The notes: generated from the letters alone by a model not told the origin. A stretch of DNA of 64,000 nucleotides from Nesterenkonia sp. PF2B19 (GCF_001758425.2 NZ_MDSS02000003.1:1-64000); one strand, 5' to 3'; shown: positions 1 to 9,816, numbered from the stretch's first letter. Translations and numbers: made by a program.

Positions 1-99
1 ATCGCGACTCGCTATGACAAGCACGCGCTGACCTATCGCGCTGCTGTCGTCCTCAACGCGGTGATCGCCTGGACCGCACATTTGTCAGACATGCCCTAG
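1..99 (+). mobile_element. IS5-family transposase, C-terminal end only
   Basis: The forward frame open from position 1 encodes IATRYDKHALTYRAAVV and ends MP-stop at 97-99. The RYDK..A..Y motif is the usual C-terminal end of IS5-family DDE transposases. The rest of the gene lies left of the window. The last bases before the stop resemble an IS terminal repeat, and the stop TAG seems to be completed by the target sequence CTAG, as expected for the IS427 subgroup, which inserts at YTAR sites. That subgroup assignment is inference. The insertion truncates the oxidoreductase gene that follows on the other strand. Confidence 0.75.
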
Positions 100-564
100 G
101 CCGCCACCGAGGATCAGGACCCGCACCGGGTGAGTAGTGGCGAGGAAGTCGCGCACGCGGACGGCGTCGGCGAGGGAGTGCAGGGTCGTCAGGCGGCCTG
201 CGTCGGTCGCTTGGTCGCGCCCGATGATCGTCTCGTCCAGGTGGCGGGGCCGGCTACCGGTGGCGATGATCACTGCTTCGAATTTCTCGCTTCGACCGGA
301 GTTGAAGTGGACTCGTCGCGAGCGGGGGTCGAGACCACGTGCGGTGTCGGCGCGGAGGGGGACGGCGGCGTCGGGCAGTGCGATCTGATCGGGGTCGAGC
401 AGTCCGATGGCCACACCCTTGTTGACCAAGGTTCGGTTGTACGGCCGTTCTCCGGTACGTGTGAATACTTGGACCGCGACATCAACACCGGAGGCGTGCA
501 GGGTACGGGCAGCGGCGGTCCCGGCCGCACCGGCACCAATGACGGCGACCGTGAGGGGACTCAT
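85..564 (-). pseudogene. FAD/NAD(P)-dependent oxidoreductase, truncated by the IS
   Basis: The protein starts at an ATG (564-562) overlapping the stop of the upstream tetR gene as ATGA, so the two are translationally coupled. The N-terminus shows an FAD-binding Rossmann motif (AVIGAGAAG), a PYNR segment typical of ferredoxin or rubredoxin reductases, an ATGSRPR motif, and then the start of the second nucleotide-binding motif (LILGGGL). Reading is cut there, at about residue 156 of a family usually near 400 residues, where the IS sequence begins; the final residues GHV come from the IS. The NAD-binding half is gone and the product is probably inactive. It may once have worked with the regulator and exporter beside it. 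Confidence 0.7.
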
Positions 565-1208
565 TGCGGGTCGACCTCGTTGGTGGTCGCGGTGAAGGCG
601 GGCAGCAGGATCGCCTCGATGAACCACGGGGCGTCATCGGGATCAAGGCGCCCGGTGCGCACCTCCTCGGCGGCGCCGTTGAGCACGACGTGGGTGGTGG
701 TGAGTAGCCACGTCACTGGCAGGTCGCTGCGGAAGGCACCCTCGCGCTGGCCGCGTAGCAGCAGGCCCCGCATGCGCGCCTCGGCCTTCTCGTGCAGCTC
801 GCGGATCCGAGCTGCCGACAGCTCCTTCTGCGCAGTGGCCAGCAGGGCTCGGGACTGGTCAACGAACACCCAGCTGGAGGAGACGAGGCGCTCGAACGCC
901 GCCCGCGCATCGCCGTCCAGTGGCACTTCGCTGAGCACGTCTTCGGCGCGTTCGAGGCTCTCGACAAGCGCGGCCTCGATCAGTTCGGCTCGGGTCTGGA
1001 AGTGCCCGTACAGCGTCATCCTGCCCACTCCCGCCTCGGCGGCGATGTCGGCGACCGAGGCGTCGGGATTCTTGCGGATCGCGGTCACGGTCGCGGTCAG
1101 GATCTTCGCCCGGTTGCGCTGCGCGTCCGCGCGCTGATTGGCCGCGCGCGGCGTCGGCGCAGAACCAGGTTGACGGCTGTGGGCCTCGGTGTCCCTCTTA
1201 GTCGGCAT
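561..1208 (-). CDS. TetR/AcrR-family transcriptional regulator
   Basis: A 215-residue protein with an N-terminal TetR-type helix-turn-helix at about residues 53-72 (VADIAAEAGVGRMTLYGHF) and a helical ligand-binding C-terminal domain. It is divergent from the MFS exporter gene at 1366, with a 157-bp intergenic region holding mirrored inverted motifs, so it most likely represses the exporter and itself. The first 30 residues are polar and disordered; a later start is possible. It is coupled by ATGA to the truncated oxidoreductase. The inducer is unknown. Confidence 0.85.
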   Translation of the reverse strand: MPTKRDTEAHSRQPGSAPTPRAANQRADAQRNRAKILTATVTAIRKNPDASVADIAAEAGVGRMTLYGHFQTRAELIEAALVESLERAEDVLSEVPLDGDARAAFERLVSSSWVFVDQSRALLATAQKELSAARIRELHEKAEARMRGLLLRGQREGAFRSDLPVTWLLTTTHVVLNGAAEEVRTGRLDPDDAPWFIEAILLPAFTATTNEVDPQ

Positions 1209-1218
1209 GCTCCACCTT

Positions 1219-1284
1219 ATAACTCGTACGGGAATGCATGAGATAGTGTAGCCGTTGTATCTCGTACATGCATGACTGAGTTAC
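1219..1284. promoter_or_regulatory. Divergent promoter with mirrored operator-like motifs
   Basis: Two 27-bp stretches (1219-1245 and 1258-1284) are approximate inverted copies of each other: one begins ATAACTC and ends GAGATA, the other begins TATCTC and ends GAGTTAC. Both contain CGTAC and ATGCATGA cores. Their place between tetR and the exporter fits binding by the TetR protein. No experiment is implied; this is read from symmetry and position. Confidence 0.5.
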
Positions 1285-1365
1285 GGAGACCGCGCCAGGA
1301 GAGGCGTCGGCCGAGAGGAGTGGCAAGACCATGACGACGACACGCGCAAGCATCGGAGGCGAGTC

Positions 1366-2922
1366 ATGACCGGTGCACCAGCCCAGGCGCCCAGAGCGAG
1401 CGCACGACAGTGGTGGGGCCTGGCGGTCCTGGTGACGCCTTCGACGCTGCTGTTCATGATGTTGACGATCTTGTTCCTCGCGGCGCCGCAAATGGCCGCG
1501 GACCTGAACCCATCGAGCACCCAGCTGTTGTGGATTCTCGATATCTACGGGTTCGTGATGGCCGGGTTCCTGGTCGCGATGGGTGTGCTCGGTGACCGGG
1601 TGGGCAAGCGCCTACTGATGGTCATCGGTGCGATCTTGTTCGCAGTAATCTCTATTGCCGCATCGCTCACCACGGTTCCTGAGCTGATGATCCTCTGGCG
1701 GGCCATCTTGGGTCTGGCGGCGGCGATGATGATCCCCGCCACCCTGGGTCTGATCTTCGTACTGTTCGCGGACGCGAAACAGCGCGGCATGGCGATCGGA
1801 GTGTGGGCCGGCGGCATCTCCGCCGGCGTCGCCCTCGGACCGTTGCTCTCCGGTCTGCTGTTGGAGGGCTTCGGCTGGCAGGCCACCTTCCTGGTCGCGG
1901 TGCCGATCATGGCGTTGGTGGTCATCGGCGCTCCATTGCTGCTGCCCGAACACAAGGACTCCTCCGCGCGCATCGATCTGTTCTCGGCTCTCCTGCTGGT
2001 CGCAGGGCTGCTTGCGATCATCTACGGCATCAAGCGCTTCGCCGCCCAGGAGCCGGCCGGGCCCTCGATCGCCTTGCTGGTGGTCGGCGCAGTGGTCGGA
2101 CTGTGGTTCGTGGTCCGTCAACTGCGAGCTGAGAAGCCGCTGCTGGATGTGCGGCTGTTCGCCAACCGCACCGTCTCCGGAGCGCTCGCGGTGTTCTTGC
2201 TCTCCGCTGCTGCCCTGGGCGGGGTGTACTCGCTGTTCACCCAGTACCTCCAGCAGGTCCAAGAGCTGTCGCCCTTGCAGGCAGGGTTCTCGATCCTGCC
2301 CGCCGCCGCCGTGTTGATCGTCGTAGCGACGCTCTCCCCGGTCCTGGCCCGCAGATTTCGCCCCGGCAATGTGATCGCCGTCGGCCTGCTGACCCAGGTG
2401 GTCGGCTATGTGCTGTTCACCCAGCTCGACGCCGGCACGGGTCTCGCGCTGGTGATCGCCAGCTTCGCGATCACCTATCCCGGCGTCGCACCTTCGATGG
2501 CCCTGACGACCGACCTGGTGGTCAGCTCAGTGCCACCTCAGAAGGCCGGCGGAGCCTCTGGGCTGGCGACCACCGCGAACGACCTGGGCATCTCCCTGGG
2601 TGTCGCAGTCATCGGCAGCGTGGGAATCGCCGCCTACCGAAGCCAGATCGGCGCTCTACTGCCCGATGGGCTGCCGGCCGATTCTGCCGCGGCGGCATCG
2701 GACAGCGTCGATGGCGCGATGGCAGCGGCAGCCGACCTCCCCGGAACCCTCGGCGAGTCGCTGGTGAATGCGGCCCAAGAGGCCTTCACCGGCGGGCTGA
2801 ACACCGCCGCGATCGTCTCAGTGGTCATCGCCGCGCTGGCCGCGATCATCGCCGCCACCCGGCTGCGTCATGTGCGCCCCACGGGTGAGGCGCCACAAGA
2901 GGCCGCAGCCACATCCGATTGA
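1366..2922 (+). CDS. MFS drug exporter, DHA2 (14-TM) family
   Basis: A 518-residue integral membrane protein with about 14 predicted transmembrane segments. It carries the DHA2 signature after TM1 and TM2 (WILDIYGFVMAGFLVAMGVLGDRVG) broken here as motif A, GVLGDRVGKR, and a motif C-like glycine/proline-rich segment near residues 145-165. The family exports cationic biocides, dyes and drugs using the proton gradient (QacA, SmvA, EmrB). A Shine-Dalgarno GGAGG lies just before the ATG. It is divergent from tetR, which probably controls it. The substrate cannot be told from sequence; a copper-linked role is not supported although the copper operon follows. Confidence 0.85.
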   Translation: MTGAPAQAPRASARQWWGLAVLVTPSTLLFMMLTILFLAAPQMAADLNPSSTQLLWILDIYGFVMAGFLVAMGVLGDRVGKRLLMVIGAILFAVISIAASLTTVPELMILWRAILGLAAAMMIPATLGLIFVLFADAKQRGMAIGVWAGGISAGVALGPLLSGLLLEGFGWQATFLVAVPIMALVVIGAPLLLPEHKDSSARIDLFSALLLVAGLLAIIYGIKRFAAQEPAGPSIALLVVGAVVGLWFVVRQLRAEKPLLDVRLFANRTVSGALAVFLLSAAALGGVYSLFTQYLQQVQELSPLQAGFSILPAAAVLIVVATLSPVLARRFRPGNVIAVGLLTQVVGYVLFTQLDAGTGLALVIASFAITYPGVAPSMALTTDLVVSSVPPQKAGGASGLATTANDLGISLGVAVIGSVGIAAYRSQIGALLPDGLPADSAAAASDSVDGAMAAAADLPGTLGESLVNAAQEAFTGGLNTAAIVSVVIAALAAIIAATRLRHVRPTGEAPQEAAATSD

Positions 2923-2924
2923 CC

Positions 2925-2943
2925 TATACCCCCCATGGGTATA
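2925..2943. promoter_or_regulatory. CsoR-type copper operator
   Basis: The inverted repeat TATACCC-N5-GGGTATA matches the GC-box architecture known for CsoR operators, with a TATAC edge that can serve in the promoter. It lies 2 bases after the exporter stop and 41 bases before the copZ start. A csoR gene with the full Cu-binding C-H-C set closes the operon at 9817-10134, so copper-responsive autoregulation of the whole operon is expected. Confidence 0.75.
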
Positions 2944-2984
2944 CGGTGGACATCAAGTCGTACACGAGTGAAGGAGTTACAAGC

Positions 2985-3197
2985 ATGGCGACCACGACCG
3001 AGTACCAGGTGACCGGGATGACCTGTGGGCACTGCGAGGGTGCGATCCGCAGCGAGGTCTCGGAGATCGACGGCGTCATCGGCATCGACGTCAGCGCTCA
3101 GACCGGCCGTCTAGCGGTTACCGCCGACCAGCCGGTCGACGATGCTGCGGTGATCGCCGCGGTCGATGAGGCCGGCTACACGGCCGTCAGGAGCTGA
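2985..3197 (+). CDS. copZ: Copper chaperone CopZ-like (HMA domain)
   Basis: A 70-residue single-domain protein with the heavy-metal-associated motif GMTCGHC near residues 11-17 and the usual beta-alpha-beta-beta-alpha-beta length. CopZ proteins bind Cu(I) in the cytosol through the two cysteines and pass it to CopA. The ATG at 2985 is chosen because AAGGAG sits 9 bases upstream and the domain begins right after it; an upstream in-frame start would add 22 unrelated residues and overlap the operator. First gene of the copper operon. Confidence 0.88.
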   Translation: MATTTEYQVTGMTCGHCEGAIRSEVSEIDGVIGIDVSAQTGRLAVTADQPVDDAAVIAAVDEAGYTAVRS

Positions 3198-3199
3198 GC

Positions 3200-4187
3200 A
3201 TGAAGGCCCCTGCGCGACTCGGCCTATACGGGCTGATCCTCGTGACCCGTGTTCGCCGTGGCTGGATTCACGGCGAACGCGGTCATCGACGAGGACACCG
3301 TGCAGGCGTGGGTGGAAGAGACACCCGAAGATCACCACGGAGCGGACGGACACAGCACAGGAGGAGATGACATGAGCAGCGGCGGCCACGCTGGCCACGA
3401 GGCTGCTACGGCCTCGCTAGGCCTCGGCCTGGCCCAGGACGGATATCAACTCACACAGGTATCCGCCCCGACTCAAACCGGTGCCGAGGGCGAGCTGTCG
3501 CTAACGGTGACTGGACCCGATGGAAACCCGGTGACCGATTTCACCCTCGACCACGAGCAAGAGATGCACCTGATCGCCGTCCGGACTGATGGGCAGCAGT
3601 TTCGCCACGTCCACCCCGAACGGGATGAGGCTGGCAGGTGGTCCATCCCTTGGCAGTGGGAGACCGCAGGCAGCTACCGCGTCTTTGCTGACTTCGTACC
3701 CGAAGAGACCGGCGAAGGCATGACGCTGTCGACCACAGTTCAGGTTGCCGGCGACTACGATCCGGTACCCGCGGAGCAGCCGGTCACCCAGACCACTGTC
3801 AACGACTTCGATGTCGAGGTGACAGGCGATCTGGTGGCCGGTGAAGCCTCCGAGCTGACCATGACCATCAGCCGTGACGGTGATCCAGTCACCGAACTGG
3901 AGCCCTACCTGGGAGCCTTCGGCCACTTGGTGGCCCTGCGCGACGGCGACCTGGGCTACCTGCACGTCCATCCGCACGGCGATGCGCCCGAGGCCGGTGA
4001 GACCTCCGGGCCGGAGATCGTCTTCGAGGCCACCGCGCCCACACCAGGTCGGTACCTACTGTTCCTGGACTTCCAGGTCGACGGCGACGTGCACACGGCC
4101 CCGCTGGTCGTCGAGACCACCAGCAGCACCGACTCCGGCGACGCTGGCCAGGCCGACAACGAGGAAGGAGAGGACCATGACCACTGA
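3200..4187 (+). CDS. Membrane-anchored/secreted copper-cassette protein, frameshifted near N-terminus
   Basis: The natural start is the ATG at 3200, two bases after copZ, encoding a short hydrophobic anchor ([16 protein letters not shown]). The frame then shifts at the CCC run 3246-3248; dropping one C restores a continuous hydrophobic segment ([13 protein letters not shown]) and a protein of about 328 residues. The rest is extracytoplasmic, with a His/Asp-rich linker, two beta-rich halves each containing an HVHP motif (residues around 130 and 260), and a DHDH C-terminus. Proteins of this kind recur next to copZ and copA in actinobacterial copper cassettes; the biochemical role is not established, though periplasm-side copper binding is plausible. 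The last bases overlap the copA start by 11 nt. The shift may be a sequencing error. Confidence 0.7.
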
Positions 4188-6519
4188 GAACTCCAGCGCA
4201 CACGACATCAGCACTGGCGTGAACCTCACTGGTGTTGAGTTGAAGATCGGTGGCATGACCTGCGCCTCATGCGCGAATCGGATCGAGAAGAAGCTCAACA
4301 AGCTCGACGGCGTCGAGGCCAGCGTGAACTACGCGACCGAGAAGGCCAGCGTCACCGCCCCCGCCGACTACGACCCGGGCCTGCTGATCGCCGAGGTCGA
4401 GAAGACCGGCTACACCGCTGAACTGCCCACGCCCAAGGGCGGCAAGCCCAGCACGGCCGATGAGGGTGAGTCGCGTGAGGATGCCGAGATCCGGGTGCTC
4501 AAGCAGCGATTGATCGGTGCGGCGATCCTGGCGGTGCCGGTGATCCTGATGGCGATGATCCCGGCCCTGCAGTTCGACTTCTGGGGCTTTGCCTCTCTCG
4601 CGTTGGCCGCCCCGGTGGTGGTGTGGGCCGGCTGGCCTTTCCATAAGGCTGCCTGGGCGAATTTCAAGCATGGCGCGGCGACCATGGACACCTTGATCTC
4701 GGTGGGCACCAGTGCCGCGCTGATCTGGTCACTGGTCGCGCTGTTCTTCGGCACCGCCGGGGACCGCGGGGTGGTCCACCCCTTCGAGCTGACCATCTCC
4801 CGCACCGACGGACTGGGGCACATCTACCTGGAGGTCGCCGCCGGGGTGATCACCTTCGTCCTGCTGGGCCGCTACTTCGAGAAGACCTCCAAACGTCAAG
4901 CCGGAGCAGCCCTGCGGGCCCTGATGGAGCTGGGCGCCAAGGAAGTCTCGATCCTGCGCAACGGCAACGAAGAGCGCGTCTCCATCGACGAGCTCAACGT
5001 TGACGACGAGTTCGTGGTCCGCCCGGGCGAGAAGATCGCCACCGACGGGGTGATCAGCTCCGGCAGTTCCGCCATCGATGCCTCGATGCTCACTGGTGAA
5101 TCCGTGCCCGTGGAAGTCTCCGAGGGCGTCGCTGTCGCCGGTGCCACGGTCAATGCCGGCGGTCGGCTGGTGGTGCGGGCCACCCGGGTGGGCTCGGATA
5201 CCCAGCTGGCGCAGATGGCCAAGATGGTCGAGGACGCCCAGTCCGGCAAGGCCGAGATCCAGCGCCTGGTCGACCGGGTCTCCGGTGTGTTCGTGCCGAT
5301 CGCGATCGCGGTGGCCGTCGCCGCCCTGGGCGCATGGCTGATGGCCGGGTTCCCGGTCAGTGCAGCCTTCACCGCCACCGTGGCCGTGCTGATCATCGCC
5401 TGCCCGTGCGCCATGGGACTGGCCGCACCGACCGCACTACTGGTCGGCACCGGACGCGGAGCCCAGATGGGTGTTCTCATCAAGGGCCCTGAGGTGCTGG
5501 AATCCACCCGGAAGGTCGACACCATCGTGCTGGACAAGACCGGCACCGTCACCACCGGGAAGATGACCCTGACCGATGCCATCACTGCCGACGGGGTGAG
5601 TCGCGAAGAGCTGCTGAGGATCGCTGGCGGCTTGGAGGACTACTCCGAGCACCCCATCGCCCAGGCCATTGCCGCCGGGGCCACCGCCGAGGTCGGCGAC
5701 CTCCCCACCCCGGAGTCTTTCGAGAACATCGAGGGCAAGGGCGTGCAGGGAGTCGTCGATGGTCATGCCGTGGTTGCCGGTCGCGAAACGTTGCTGGCTG
5801 ACTGGTCGATGCCCCTCGATGAGGACCTTAAATCTGCCAAGCGGGCCGCTGAGACGGAGGGCAAGACTGCGATCACGGTCGGCTGGGACGGCCAGGCGCG
5901 AGGCGTGCTGGTGGTCTCCGATCAGATCAAGCCCACCTCTGCTGAGGCGATCAGCCAGTTCAAGGACCTCGGCCTGACCCCGGTGCTGCTGACCGGAGAC
6001 AACCAGACGGTGGCCGAGCAGGTCGCCGCCGAGGTCGGCATCGACCAGGTGATTGCCGAGGTGCTCCCCAAGGACAAGGTCGACGTGGTCGCCCGCCTCC
6101 AAGGTGAGGGAAAGGTGGTGGCGATGGTCGGTGACGGCGTCAACGACGCCCCCGCCCTGGCCCAGTCCGATCTGGGCCTGGCGATGGGCACCGGCACCGA
6201 TGTCGCCATCGAGGCCGCCGATATCACCTTGGTCCGCGGCGACCTGCGGGCTGCGGCGGATGCGATCCGCCTGGCACGCCGGACCCTGCGCACGATCAAG
6301 CAGAACCTGTTCTGGGCCTTCGGCTACAACAGCGCTGCCATCCCGATCGCCGCCTTCGGCCTGCTCAACCCCATGCTCGCCGGTGCCGCCATGGCCTTCT
6401 CCAGTGTCTCGGTGGTCTCCAACAGCCTCAGGTTGCGCAGGTTCAAGGCGAAGGCTGACAACCAAGCGGCCCCCGCCGCCAGTGCTGCCACACCTGCACG
6501 TGAGCCAGCTCGCGTGTGA
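4177..6519 (+). CDS. copA: Cu(I)-exporting P1B-1-type ATPase CopA
   Basis: A 780-residue P-type ATPase. One N-terminal HMA domain carries GMTCASC (Cys29, Cys32). The membrane metal site is CPC at Cys409 and Cys411, diagnostic of the Cu(I)/Ag(I) P1B-1 class. The actuator LTGES, the phosphorylation site DKTGT (Asp453) and the hinge GDGVNDAP are all present. It pumps Cu(I) out of the cytosol using ATP. The ATG at 4177 has GGAAGGAGAGG just upstream and overlaps the previous gene by 11 nt, so translation is probably coupled. Confidence 0.95.
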   Translation: MTTENSSAHDISTGVNLTGVELKIGGMTCASCANRIEKKLNKLDGVEASVNYATEKASVTAPADYDPGLLIAEVEKTGYTAELPTPKGGKPSTADEGESREDAEIRVLKQRLIGAAILAVPVILMAMIPALQFDFWGFASLALAAPVVVWAGWPFHKAAWANFKHGAATMDTLISVGTSAALIWSLVALFFGTAGDRGVVHPFELTISRTDGLGHIYLEVAAGVITFVLLGRYFEKTSKRQAGAALRALMELGAKEVSILRNGNEERVSIDELNVDDEFVVRPGEKIATDGVISSGSSAIDASMLTGESVPVEVSEGVAVAGATVNAGGRLVVRATRVGSDTQLAQMAKMVEDAQSGKAEIQRLVDRVSGVFVPIAIAVAVAALGAWLMAGFPVSAAFTATVAVLIIACPCAMGLAAPTALLVGTGRGAQMGVLIKGPEVLESTRKVDTIVLDKTGTVTTGKMTLTDAITADGVSREELLRIAGGLEDYSEHPIAQAIAAGATAEVGDLPTPESFENIEGKGVQGVVDGHAVVAGRETLLADWSMPLDEDLKSAKRAAETEGKTAITVGWDGQARGVLVVSDQIKPTSAEAISQFKDLGLTPVLLTGDNQTVAEQVAAEVGIDQVIAEVLPKDKVDVVARLQGEGKVVAMVGDGVNDAPALAQSDLGLAMGTGTDVAIEAADITLVRGDLRAAADAIRLARRTLRTIKQNLFWAFGYNSAAIPIAAFGLLNPMLAGAAMAFSSVSVVSNSLRLRRFKAKADNQAAPAASAATPAREPARV

Positions 6520-6564
6520 GAAGAACCCAACTGTCATCAACCCCCAGAAAGGACACCATCCACG

Positions 6565-6831
6565 ATGACTGCACACGACAACCACAACCACGGAGTTGAA
6601 CCCGCCTCGGGCGGCTGCGGCGGGCACGCACCAAAGGCTGACGACTTGGCCACCGCGAACAGCGACGATGTCACCGAGTGCCTGGTGATGCCTGGTACCC
6701 CGGTCATCAAGACCCAGGCCGAAGAGGCGGGCCTCTACCGCGATTATCGCGGTGAACGCTACTGGTTCTGCTGTGCGGCCTGCGGACCCTTGTTCGACGC
6801 AGATCCGGACCGTTACGCCAACGCCGCCTAG
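6565..6831 (+). CDS. YHS-domain metal-binding protein
   Basis: An 88-residue protein. Residues 35-85 form a YHS/TRASH-like module with the pattern C-x-VMPG, a GERYWFCCAACGP segment and a terminal F-x-DPDRYAN. The N-terminus is His/Gly/Cys-rich (HDNHNHG, GGCGGH). Such small proteins accompany copper ATPases and probably bind or buffer copper in the cytosol. It follows copA by 45 nt with AGAAAGGA as ribosome binding site. Confidence 0.8.
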   Translation: MTAHDNHNHGVEPASGGCGGHAPKADDLATANSDDVTECLVMPGTPVIKTQAEEAGLYRDYRGERYWFCCAACGPLFDADPDRYANAA

Positions 6832-6847
6832 GTAACCACCACCAAGA

Positions 6848-6891
6848 GGTTCCGCGCCCGCGTGAGCACACCTCGGAGCGGGCGCGGAACC
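6848..6891. terminator. Strong hairpin between the YHS and lipoprotein genes
   Basis: A perfect 14-bp inverted repeat, GGTTCCGCGCCCGC (6848-6861) and its complement (6878-6891), with a 16-nt loop and no T run. It may act as a partial terminator or RNA stabiliser that lowers expression of the distal genes, since the operon goes on in the same direction. Confidence 0.6.
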
Positions 6892-6978
6892 GACACCTCC
6901 ATACCACCGCAGACGCGCCGGAGGTCAGACCAGAGTCCACACATGGCGCCCGTGCGATGTGAACCGAAGGAGAACCCC

Positions 6979-7575
6979 ATGACCAAACGGCTAACACTCA
7001 CCCTGGGGACAGCAGTCTTCAGCGCAACACTTTTCCTGGCTGGCTGCGCCACTGACAGCGAGCCTGACCCGAGCGACACCTCGGCCGAACATCAGGATCA
7101 CGGTGAGAACTCCGAGGAAGCCGAGGACGGTCACGAGCACATGGACCACCCCGCAGACGGCGGCCCCGTGCCCGAAGGCATGACCGAGGCCACCGACCCC
7201 GAGTACCAAGTCGGCGACGAGGTCACGCTGACGGCTGACCATATGCCCGGCATGGACGGAGCTACGGCGACGATCGTCGGGGCCTACGACACCTACACCT
7301 ACTCCGTCGATTACACCCCCACCACCGGAGGCGACCCGGTCACCGATCACAGGTGGGTTGTTCACGAAGAGATCGAGGACGTCGGTGACCAGCGACTCGA
7401 GGACGGCACCGAAGTCACGCTGGCTGCCGCTCACATGGAAGGCATGGACGGAGCCACCGCCACGATCTTCTCCTCGACCGAGGAGACCGTCTACGTCGTC
7501 GACTTCGAAGCTGACGGCATGACCATGACCAACCACAAGTGGGTCGTCGAATCCGAGATCGAACCCACTAGCTGA
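6979..7575 (+). CDS. Lipoprotein with two DUF1541 (YdhK-like) repeats
   Basis: A 198-residue lipoprotein with a signal peptide and lipobox LAGC (Cys23). A linker rich in His, Asp and Glu follows, then two tandem DUF1541 repeats (about residues 63-128 and 132-195), each with a (D/A)HM(P/E)GMDGATAT core and ending in (H/N)(H/K)(R/K)WVV. The family is found beside copper ATPases in Gram-positive bacteria; the Met/His-rich cores suggest copper binding at the outer face of the membrane, which is inference. The ATG at 6979 has GAAGGAGAA upstream. Confidence 0.82.
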   Translation: MTKRLTLTLGTAVFSATLFLAGCATDSEPDPSDTSAEHQDHGENSEEAEDGHEHMDHPADGGPVPEGMTEATDPEYQVGDEVTLTADHMPGMDGATATIVGAYDTYTYSVDYTPTTGGDPVTDHRWVVHEEIEDVGDQRLEDGTEVTLAAAHMEGMDGATATIFSSTEETVYVVDFEADGMTMTNHKWVVESEIEPTS

Positions 7576-7627
7576 CCAGCCCCACGATCAGCCGAAGGTA
7601 GAACCGAGCAGGAGACCCGAGACCGGT

Positions 7628-9787
7628 ATGAACAACACACACAATGCCCACCATCATCATGGCCACGCCGGCGGGCACATCAAGCAGGAGGACCGGTCGA
7701 CGCACCACCAGCCTGACAAGCACGATGGTCACCACGACCACCACGGGCATGGTGGACATGACCATCACGCCGGCCACGGCGGGCACGAGGGTCATGGTGA
7801 TCACGTCGGTCAGTTCCGCCGCCTGTTCTGGATCATGCTGGTCCTGGCGGTCCCGGTGGTGGGGTTCAACGAGATGTTCGCCCACCTGGTCGGCTACCAC
7901 CTGCCCGACGCCGAGTGGGTGTGGTGGGTCTCCCCGATCCTGGGCACCGTCATCTACTTCTGGGGCGGATGGCCCTTCCTGACCGGCGCGCTCTCAGAGA
8001 TCCGCTCTCGCAAGCCCGGGATGATGCTGCTGATCGGGCTGGCGATCACGGTGGCGTTCATCGCCTCGTGGGGCGCGAGCCTGCACATCCTGGATCATGA
8101 GCTGAACTTCTGGTGGGAGCTGGCCCTGCTGGTGGTCATCATGCTGCTGGGCCACTGGATCGAGATGCGCTCCCTGGCCCAGACCACCTCGGCACTCGAT
8201 TCGCTGGCCGCGTTGCTGCCCGACGAGGCGGAGAAGGTCGAGGGCGAGAACGTCGTCAAGGTCGCTCCTGCCGATCTGGCGGTCGGCGATGTGGTGATCG
8301 TCCGTCCCGGTGCCTCGGTGCCGGCCGACGGGAAGATCGTCGATGGCAGCGCGTCCATGGACGAGTCGATGATCACCGGTGAGTCCAAGCCGGTGCGACG
8401 CGACACCGGGGACCACGTGGTGGCGGGCACCGTCGCGACCGATTCCGGGCTGCGGGTCGAGGTCTCGGCCATCGGTGAGGACACCTCTCTGGCCGGTATC
8501 CAGAAGCTCGTCGCCGATGCGCAGGCCTCCTCGTCGCGGGCCCAGCGCATTGCCGATACCGCAGCTGCCTGGTTGTTCTGGTTCGCCCTCGGGGCCGCGG
8601 CGATCACCGCGGTCGTCTGGACCCTGCTCGGAGTCCCCGATGCCGCGGTGGTGCGCACCATCACCGTGCTGGTCATCGCCTGCCCCCACGCCCTGGGGCT
8701 GGCGATCCCACTCGTCGTGTCCATCGCTACTGAGCGTGCAGCCCGCGGCGGCGTGCTGGTCAAGGACCGGCTCGCCCTGGAATCCATGCGCACCGTCGAT
8801 GCGGTGCTCTTCGACAAGACCGGCACCCTGACCAAGGGCGAACCCACTGTCACCGGCATCGAACCCGTCGCGGGCTGGGAGGAAGACCAGGTGCTCGCAC
8901 TGGCCGCGGCCGCCGAAGCCGACAGCGAACACCCCCTGGCCCGCGCCATCACCGGAGCCGCCAGCACCAAGGACCTCCGGGTGCCGCCGGCTCAGGACTT
9001 CTCCTCCTCCCCGGCCGTCGGGGTCAGGGCCACGGTCGACGACATGACCATCGAGGTCGGTGGTCCCTACCTTCTCGAGCAGCACTCCAACGCAGAGTTG
9101 CCGATCGCCGACCAGTGGCGCGAGGAAGGCGCAATCATCCTGCATGTCCTGGCTGATGGGCAGATCATCGGGGCGCTGCGCCTCGCCGATGAGATCCGGC
9201 CAGAATCCCGTGATGCCGTGGATGCACTGCACGCAGCAGGAGCTCAGGTCGTCATGATCACCGGCGACGCCCAAGCCGTCGCCGACACCGTGGCTCTTGA
9301 ACTGGGCATAGACCGTGTCTTCGCTGGTGTTCGTCCCGAGGATAAGGCTGCCAAAGTCGCCGAACTCCAAGACGAAGGGAAGAAGGTGGCCATGGTCGGC
9401 GACGGCGTCAACGACGCCCCGGCCCTGGCCCAGGCGGACGTCGGCATCGCCATCGGAGCCGGCACCGATGTGGCCATCGGCTCAGCCGGGGTCATCCTCG
9501 CCTCCTCAGATCCGCGCTCGGTGCTCTCAGTCATCGACCTGTCCCGAGCCAGCTACCGCAAGATGAAGCAGAACCTCTGGTGGGCCGCCGGATACAACCT
9601 CGCCGCCGTGCCCCTGGCCGCAGGAGTCCTCGCACCCATCGGGTTCGTGCTGCCCATGAGCATCGGCGCGATCCTCATGTCAGTTTCCACGGTCGTCGTG
9701 GCGCTCAACGCCCAACTGCTACGCCGCCTCGACCTCGCACCCAAAGCGAGCACCAGCAAATTCCTCGACCGCTCCGCCCAGGGATAA
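7628..9787 (+). CDS. copB: Copper-translocating P-type ATPase CopB (CPH type)
   Basis: A 719-residue P1B-type ATPase with a very His-rich N-terminus of about 60 residues instead of an HMA domain. The transmembrane metal motif is CPH (Cys352-His354), the P1B-3 signature. ITGES, DKTGT (Asp396) and GDGVNDAP are intact. CopB-type pumps export copper (Cu(I)/Cu(II)) or silver. Having both CPC and CPH pumps in one operon suggests tolerance of high copper. It ends 29 nt before csoR. Confidence 0.92.
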   Translation: MNNTHNAHHHHGHAGGHIKQEDRSTHHQPDKHDGHHDHHGHGGHDHHAGHGGHEGHGDHVGQFRRLFWIMLVLAVPVVGFNEMFAHLVGYHLPDAEWVWWVSPILGTVIYFWGGWPFLTGALSEIRSRKPGMMLLIGLAITVAFIASWGASLHILDHELNFWWELALLVVIMLLGHWIEMRSLAQTTSALDSLAALLPDEAEKVEGENVVKVAPADLAVGDVVIVRPGASVPADGKIVDGSASMDESMITGESKPVRRDTGDHVVAGTVATDSGLRVEVSAIGEDTSLAGIQKLVADAQASSSRAQRIADTAAAWLFWFALGAAAITAVVWTLLGVPDAAVVRTITVLVIACPHALGLAIPLVVSIATERAARGGVLVKDRLALESMRTVDAVLFDKTGTLTKGEPTVTGIEPVAGWEEDQVLALAAAAEADSEHPLARAITGAASTKDLRVPPAQDFSSSPAVGVRATVDDMTIEVGGPYLLEQHSNAELPIADQWREEGAIILHVLADGQIIGALRLADEIRPESRDAVDALHAAGAQVVMITGDAQAVADTVALELGIDRVFAGVRPEDKAAKVAELQDEGKKVAMVGDGVNDAPALAQADVGIAIGAGTDVAIGSAGVILASSDPRSVLSVIDLSRASYRKMKQNLWWAAGYNLAAVPLAAGVLAPIGFVLPMSIGAILMSVSTVVVALNAQLLRRLDLAPKASTSKFLDRSAQG

Positions 9788-9816
9788 CCGGCAGAACCGA
9801 GAAGGCAGGCACGACA

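Noticed and set aside
130-1137. Long plus-strand open frame opposite tetR and the oxidoreductase
   Set aside because: It is the mirror of two genes with clear family motifs on the minus strand; its own translation has no domain character.
6848-6891. CRISPR-like or IS-end reading of the strong inverted repeat
   Set aside because: It is a single hairpin without repeats around it or a transposase nearby; a transcription-related role is simpler.
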